Below the pieces are notes generated by a model. It saw only the letters and a list, made by a program, of their open reading frames with translations, was not told the DNA's origin and did no database searches. From NCBI RefSeq assembly GCF_011386835.1, contig NC_088794.1:65240506-65304505 (forward strand): a stretch of 64,000 nucleotides of DNA. Direction: 5' to 3'. The position numbers were made by a program, and so were the translations under genes. Below are positions 59,061 through 64,000 of the stretch, piece by piece. The stretch's first letter is position 1. Every line of letters begins with the position of its first letter. This DNA comes from Chrysemys picta bellii (taxonomy: Eukaryota; Chordata; Testudines; Emydidae).

Positions 59061-59630
59061 CTGCCACCAGACTGAAAAATCAATTATACATCTGTTCTCT
59101 CAGCTACCAGCAGAGGGAGCATGCTAAGGACAAGAAGAGGCATGCCCAGAGTGAACTGTGCTTTGGCTATCCTTGGTTGATGGGCAGCTTTAGGGGTTTG
59201 TTGAGCCCTACACAAGAACAGGAACTAAATCATGGAAAACTGGACCCCACTGTTTTCTCACTTTTGAATGTGTGTTCCCTCTTCCTTGCTGAAAAACACA
59301 GCACTAATATGGGGCCAAACTGTTTGCTAATCTTTGCAAAGTTGAACTATAGGAGAGCTGAGAGCTTCCATTGCTCAACTGTATTTCAGCCAATACACTA
59401 TTTCCAAACTTTAAGGAGTTTATAAATGCACTAAATTGTCTGTATTTGTCATATTAAGAGTCACGCAGCTGCAGTTGTTCCAAAAATTACAGATTTCTTT
59501 TAAAAAAAATTATTGGCTAATATTATCAATTTTGCGATGTGCTTGATTTGTTTCATATTACATACCAGAAATTATTGCAGCCTTGCACAGGCCCCATTCA
59601 CATACCAGAGGGCCTACTGTAGTTCTGAAT
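59061..59630. other. Non-coding stretch, nothing recognised
   Basis: No repeat or exon could be named. Confidence 0.4.
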
Positions 59631-59753
59631 TATGGTTGCCAATTTTGGTTGGACGTATTCCTGGAGATTTCATCTCAGGATATAATCTTCAATGAAAGAT
59701 CGATCTTTAATTCCTGGAGGCTCCAGGACAATTCTGGAGGGTTGGCAACCTTA
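59631..59753. mobile_element. Short DNA transposon with perfect 8-bp target duplication
   Basis: The 123-bp element has imperfect inverted ends (tatggttgccaa / gttggcaacctta) and is flanked by identical ttctgaat (59,623-59,630 and 59,754-59,761). Inside, the phrases 'attcctggag' and 'ttcctggaggctccaggaca' recur as direct and inverted pieces. An 8-bp duplication points to the hAT group. Confidence 0.85.
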
Positions 59754-59986
59754 TTCTGAATACTAATTGCTTCCATCAGATCATTTTGTTGTATGTATGT
59801 AACAAATGATGAATGTAACCAGTCACAGAATGCCAAAGCAGCCCTATCGAGTTCAAGTCAAATGATCTGCAACAAGACAGCCATTGCACACTTGTCAAGC
59901 AGAAGCATATTGCTAACACTGTGGGCAATTGTACACTACTTGTACTGTACTTATTTTCCTAAAAGGCATAGCTGTAGTGTAAGTGG

Positions 59987-60019
59987 CACTACAGGGGAGG
60001 GGGCACTCAGGGGAGGGGG
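59987..60019. repeat. Two-unit GC-rich tandem repeat
   Basis: cactacaggggaggggg is followed directly by cactcaggggaggggg (17 and 16 bases). Confidence 0.8.
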
Positions 60020-60175
60020 CACATCCATTTTACTGTTTTAGCCTGGAATAGCAGCATATAAACAGAATTCTTTGGGTGTCTGTTTCTGAGAGGAGATATA
60101 GAATGAAGTTCAAAGCAAATATCTCATTCTATAACAGTTTACAGTTTTATATGAGATGTGCGTATGTATATATAT

Positions 60176-60531
60176 CAGGGGTGGCCAAACTTACTGACAT
60201 TCCAAGCCGCATACGACAATCTTCAGAAGTTCAAGAGCTAGGACATGCCTGCTGAGGCTCAGGGCTTCAGCCCTGTGGGACAGGGTGTCTCGGGACTTCA
60301 GCTCCATGGGAAGCACCTGCCAGGGCTCAGGGTTGTGCCCCATAGGATTGAAACCCTGAGAACCCGTCCCTGCTGGGCAGAAGAAGCCCTTAGCCCCACC
60401 ACCCAGCTGCAGTGCAGAAGCCCCGAGCTGCCCTCCCCAGTCTCGTAGGCAGAGAAGGGGCACTTCGCAAGCTGCACTTTAACTGTAAAAGAGGCGCTTG
60501 CAGCTCGCGAGCCATGGTTTGGCCACCCCTG
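60176..60531. mobile_element. hAT-like element, complete
   Basis: Ends caggggtggccaaactt and atggtttggccacccctg are inverted. The 8-base flanks atatatat and agatagat match at 6 of 8, weak support because the site is AT-rich. The 356-bp body is GC-rich ('gggcttcagccc', 'cagggctcagggtt') and non-coding. The opposed open frames over it are shadows of this composition. Confidence 0.88.
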
Positions 60532-61532
60532 AGATAGATCTAGATATAGATAAATGAGCGATAGTATTTAACTAATAAATATGGCTTGTGAGAAGTGATG
60601 CAGGTTTTATTTTTTATTGTTTCACTTAAAGTAGTAAAATTTCCTGGTTCATCCATTTAACATTAAACATCCAAGGCCCCACTTCTGCAATAAGCTCTAT
60701 AATGACACATCCCTTTGCCCACTTGGGGTCCCATTGAAGTCAATAGGGCTTCATGTGGGGGGCACGTCTCTGCACATACAGAACTCATGGCAAGATAAAA
60801 GTCTAAATATGTAATTATTATTCACACTTTCCCCAATGGACTATGGAACAATGATCCAAAGCAAGTTTGAGACATATAGAAGCAAGAGAGATTGCTCTTT
60901 AATAAACAATTCAGATAATTAATTGACAGGCTTTTGAAATGATCTTAGCTGATTTTTTTTCCTTTCTTTTTTATTGATGTGGTATGAAAGAAACAAGTGC
61001 TGAAGTCCTCTGATTTTTTTTCATTGGGCAGGATAAAATGAACACATTTTAATAGACTCTGTTATTTTATGAGCATTTTTTTAAATAAAAGGTTTCCCTC
61101 ATCAATGCAATATCTTACATTTATTATATCAGATATATTATACCTAGATATGTGACATGCAATAAAGTGCCTCAGCCCATTATTCAACTATCTGATGTGC
61201 TTTATAATATTTGATGTCAGTGTCTGGTTGCTTTTGCATTATAAGAGTACTAATTTGGGGGCGTTTGTGTGATCTAAATGCTTTCTTTGCCCTCCTGCAA
61301 GTCTTGGATCCATAATGTTGACTAAACCTTTTTGGTAGTCTCCTTCTCTCATAACTGTTTTACTGAGCTATAAAAAGCAAAATCTATAGCAGCATGTAGC
61401 TCCCAAAGATACTTGAACCCCAAAGGTTCAGCGGTTTAATGAAGATATGCATGGAAAAGTTTGAATCCTTTTTTGAATCTGACCCAAATTCCTTCTGTCT
61501 GGAAATCTCAAGAAACAGCATTTCTTATGACA
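60532..61532. other. Non-coding stretch, nothing recognised
   Basis: A ccattgaagtcaatag motif is at 60,731. No exon or nameable repeat was seen. Confidence 0.4.
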
Positions 61533-61665
61533 GGTTTCAGAGTAGCAGCCGTGTTAGTCTGTATCCGCAAAAAGAAGAACAGGAGTACTTGTGGCACCTT
61601 AGAGACTAACAAATTTATTAGAGCATAAGCATTCGTGGACTACAGCCCACTTCTTCGGATGCATG
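61533..61665 (+). mobile_element. Longest copy of the 'ggtttcagagtagcagc' short retroposed repeat
   Basis: It runs from ggtttcagagtagcagccgt through gtgttagtctgtatccgc and a short A-rich piece (aaaaagaagaacagg) to gtggcaccttagagactaac and ends cacttcttcggatgcat. It is the fullest of three copies (others at 28,564 and 42,191) and all share the same orientation. The family is very abundant in turtle genomes. Its exact class is not resolved here. Confidence 0.8.
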
Positions 61666-62278
61666 TCTAGTGTTTCCTGGCTTTTTAGAAGTACTGCCAT
61701 TTCTGCTTGTTGCCCTAGATGGCACCACAAAATGCAGTGGCCTTTGAAATTCCAAATAAACTAAGTTACCCAAACGTTATCAAACCTCACAACACGCTTC
61801 AGTTGAAGTTTTGGATGAACATTTACTTCTGTGCTCACTTTAGCTGAACCATCCCCACAGTAACTTCTTGTTCTGACATTTTATTATGTGGGTGTAAAGG
61901 TTAATTATTGTGCATCTACCTATGACTATTATGGATTAGACAAATCACTAAAACATTTAGTTTGTTTAAAAAAAACCTTCTTTGTACAGCAAGTGCCATT
62001 AAAAAGTAAATATTTATCAATAGTTATTAACCTGTAGAATCTATTATCCTGCAGTTATGTTATGTCCTGTATACAGGGAAATACTGCAGTATCTCAGGTA
62101 CCATGGTACTGGTATGGCAACTACTAGCTTTAAGTACTCTCTTAGCCTGTAGCATCCCAGGACTCACTGAAATATTTAAGGTAAATTATACGTATTTTTT
62201 AATATTTATGTACCCTAGAGATAAAAAAGTCAGCTTTTCAAAATTCTACTTGCCCACTAATCTGGAGTGCATAACTCC
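61666..62278. other. Non-coding stretch, one rejected exon candidate
   Basis: A segment ending in aag/gtaaat near 62,180 resembles an exon but does not keep the phase-0 frame required after 56,150. Confidence 0.4.
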
Positions 62279-62308
62279 CACCCCCACCACCATCATCACC
62301 AACATCAT
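62279..62308. repeat. (CAC/CAT)n simple repeat
   Basis: cacccccaccaccatcatca and similar units directly before the CR1 copy. Confidence 0.75.
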
Positions 62309-62318
62309 CCTGGCATAG

Positions 62319-63226
62319 AAAGTACGCTTATTAAATTTGCAGATGATACCAAACTGGGAGGGAATGCAACTGCTTTGGAGGATAGGGTCAAAATTCAAAA
62401 TGATCTGGACAAATTGGAGAAACGGTCCGAGGTAACAGGATGAAGTTTAATAAAGACAAATGCAAAGTGCTCCACTTAGGAAGGAACAATCAGTTTCACA
62501 CTACAGAATGGGAAGAGACTGTCTAGGAAGGAGTATGGCAGAAAGGGATATAGGGGTTATAGTGGACCACAAGCTAAATATGAGTCAACAGTGTGATACT
62601 GTTGCAAAAAAAGCAAACGTGATTCTGGGATACATTAACAGGGGTGTTGTGAGCAAGATATGAGAAGTCATTCTTCCGCTCTACTCTGCACTGGTTAGGC
62701 CTCAACTGGAGTATTGTGTCCAGTTCTGGGCACCACGTTTCAAGAAAGATGTGGAGAAATTGGAGAGGGTCCAGAGAAGAGCAACAAGAATGATTAAAAG
62801 TCTAGAGAACATGACCTATGAAGGAAGGCTGAAAGAATTGGGTTTGTTTAGTTTGGAAAAAAGAAGACTGAGAGGGGACATGATAGCAGTTTTCAGGTAT
62901 CTAAAAGGGTGTCAGAAGGAGGTGAGAGAAAACTTGTTCATCTTAGCCTCTAAGGGTAGAACAAGCAGCAATGGGCTTAAACTGCAGCAAGGGCGGTTTA
63001 GGTTGGACATTAGGAAAAAGTTCCTAACTGTCAGGGTGGTTAAACATTGGAATAAACTGCCTAGGGAGGTTGTGGAATCTCCATCTCTGGAGATATTTAA
63101 GAGTAGGTTAGATAAATGTCTATCAGGGATAGTCTAGACAGTATTTGGTCCTGCCATGAGGGCAGGTGACTGGACTCGATGACCTCTCGAGGTCCCTTCC
63201 AGTCCTAGAGTCTATGAATCTATGAA
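62319..63226 (+). mobile_element. CR1 LINE, 5'-truncated just before the RT catalytic box
   Basis: The sequence opens with LLNLQ/KFADDTKLGG: the FADD catalytic box is at 62,336-62,347 and intact. The end of ORF2 follows. The last 128 codons (62,751-63,137) are open and finish DKCLSGIV before a stop, with [20 protein letters not shown] and [20 protein letters not shown]. The 3' part ends 'tagagtctatgaatctatga'. It is very similar by eye to the copy at 25,263. Frame breaks occur between 62,400 and 62,750. Relatively young insertion, inactive because of truncation. Confidence 0.95.
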
Positions 63227-63429
63227 GCCTGGTAAAGGGTGGGTGAGTAGATTTTGCAGTCGACTAGATAAATTTTCATGACAGTTTTCCAAGACTGATA
63301 AAAATTATATCAGGTGATGATTTACATTTTAAACTGTCCTTTAAAACTAACATTTTCATAGTGATAGGTGTGTACCAATAATGGAGAGGAATTATTTATG
63401 ATTGTAAAAGAGGATATAACTAGAAATAA

Positions 63430-63628
63430 TTGAATGAAAATCAATAACTGTCAGGACAAACTCTTGACTGTGAGATCTATGAGGCTGTGGAATAGGCTCC
63501 CAAAAAAAGTCGTGAGACATGCCCCCCCACCCCCCATCATTATTTGGGGCTTTTTAAGGAACACTGGACAAAGTGTTAGCAAATATTCTTTGGGGGTCAA
63601 TCGTGCTCTGGCAGGGTGCTAAGCTACT
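63430..63628 (+). mobile_element. Older CR1 LINE 3' fragment
   Basis: LTVRSMRLWNRLPKKVV corresponds to the CR1 'RxWNKLPxxVV' block near the end of ORF2. After a C-rich interruption, 'ggggctttttaaggaacact' and 'ggacaaagtgttagcaaata' match the following CR1 segment, and 'cgtgctctggcagggtgcta' the 3' untranslated part. It is from a different, older subfamily than its neighbour. Confidence 0.75.
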
Positions 63629-64000
63629 TCATCCAATAAATCTTTTCCTATTTTCTATTCTATCTCCTTTGTCCTATTTTTCTCTTGCCACAATTGATAA
63701 TATATTAAAATATTGCAAACATAATGTTTGGGAAAATCTTGTTAAAATACCTGTTATAATTTTAAATGCAAATTAAAGAAATGTCATAAAATATTGTTAA
63801 ATGTTTCACTTCTAACAAAGCCTTCAGTCATCTGCTTTGGGAGTAAGTTTGGCCATTAGAACAACAACAACAAAAAACAGTTCAAACTAGTCTTTAAAGA
63901 TGTTTAACCAGCACTGTTTCAGACATGGAGTAAAACTTTAAATTGACTCAAAGACTATAGATTTGTTGCAATCTTTGCAGTTCACTGAACTTTTTTTCTG
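63629..64000. other. Non-coding end of window
   Basis: AT-rich DNA. No exon or repeat recognised. Confidence 0.4.

Noticed and set aside
60191..60463. Opposed frames of 90 and 67 codons
   Set aside because: Both lie wholly within a complete non-autonomous hAT element.
62098..62182. Possible exon between ctcag at 62,097 and aag/gtaaat near 62,180
   Set aside because: In the required phase 0 it meets a stop after nine codons; the open frame MVLVWQLLALSTLLACS would need another phase.

Overview
This window is vertebrate nuclear DNA, almost certainly reptilian and most likely from a turtle. It is AT-rich and mostly non-coding. It carries CR1 retrotransposons with 3' tails made of short 'tctatgaa' repeats, together with hAT, Harbinger-like and mariner/Tigger-like non-autonomous transposons whose sequences I know as abundant in turtle and crocodilian genomes. 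No bacterial-type genes, CRISPR arrays, rRNA genes or tRNA genes were seen.

One host gene is supported. Seven exons lie on the + strand (12,010-12,102; 20,949-21,119; 31,154-31,255; 40,075-40,241; 44,466-44,591; 46,862-46,967; 56,013-56,150). Each has AG/GT borders, and the exon phases fit from one exon to the next. Together they encode 301 residues (903 nt) of the middle of a longer protein with at least one doublecortin-like domain. The best match by family recognition is DCDC1 (formerly also DCDC5). No promoter, first exon or last exon was found, so the whole window probably lies inside this gene. The identified introns run from 2.3 to 10 kb.

The rest is introns and flanks filled with mobile-element remains. 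Region by region: 0-0.5 kb, a minus-strand CR1 piece and a transposon edge; 2.4-5.9 kb, a decayed non-LTR retrotransposon with endonuclease, reverse transcriptase, RNase H and a terminal zinc knuckle, unlike the CR1 elements; 15-19 kb, a mariner-type MITE and an old CR1 interrupted by a Harbinger-type MITE; 25.2-26 kb, a younger CR1 next to a perfect 32-bp palindrome; 32.6-33.6 kb, a probable DIRS-like remnant; 34.4-37.2 kb, a nest of minus-strand CR1 pieces with inserted hAT elements; 38 kb, a Harbinger-type MITE; 44.9-45.4 kb, a hAT element with internal minisatellite; 47.6-48.9 kb, a MIR-like SINE and a second divergent LINE reverse transcriptase fragment; 50.4-52 kb, two hAT elements; 57.5-60.5 kb, a dense cluster of DNA transposons including one nested insertion with a perfect 8-bp target duplication; 61.5-63.6 kb, a SINE-like repeat and two CR1 copies.

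The most unusual content is the RNase H-bearing LINE fossil at 2.4-5.9 kb. Next are the DIRS-like remnant and the non-CR1 reverse transcriptase fragment at 48.4 kb. All are degraded and non-functional as read here. Family names for repeats and the gene come from recognition, not database searches.
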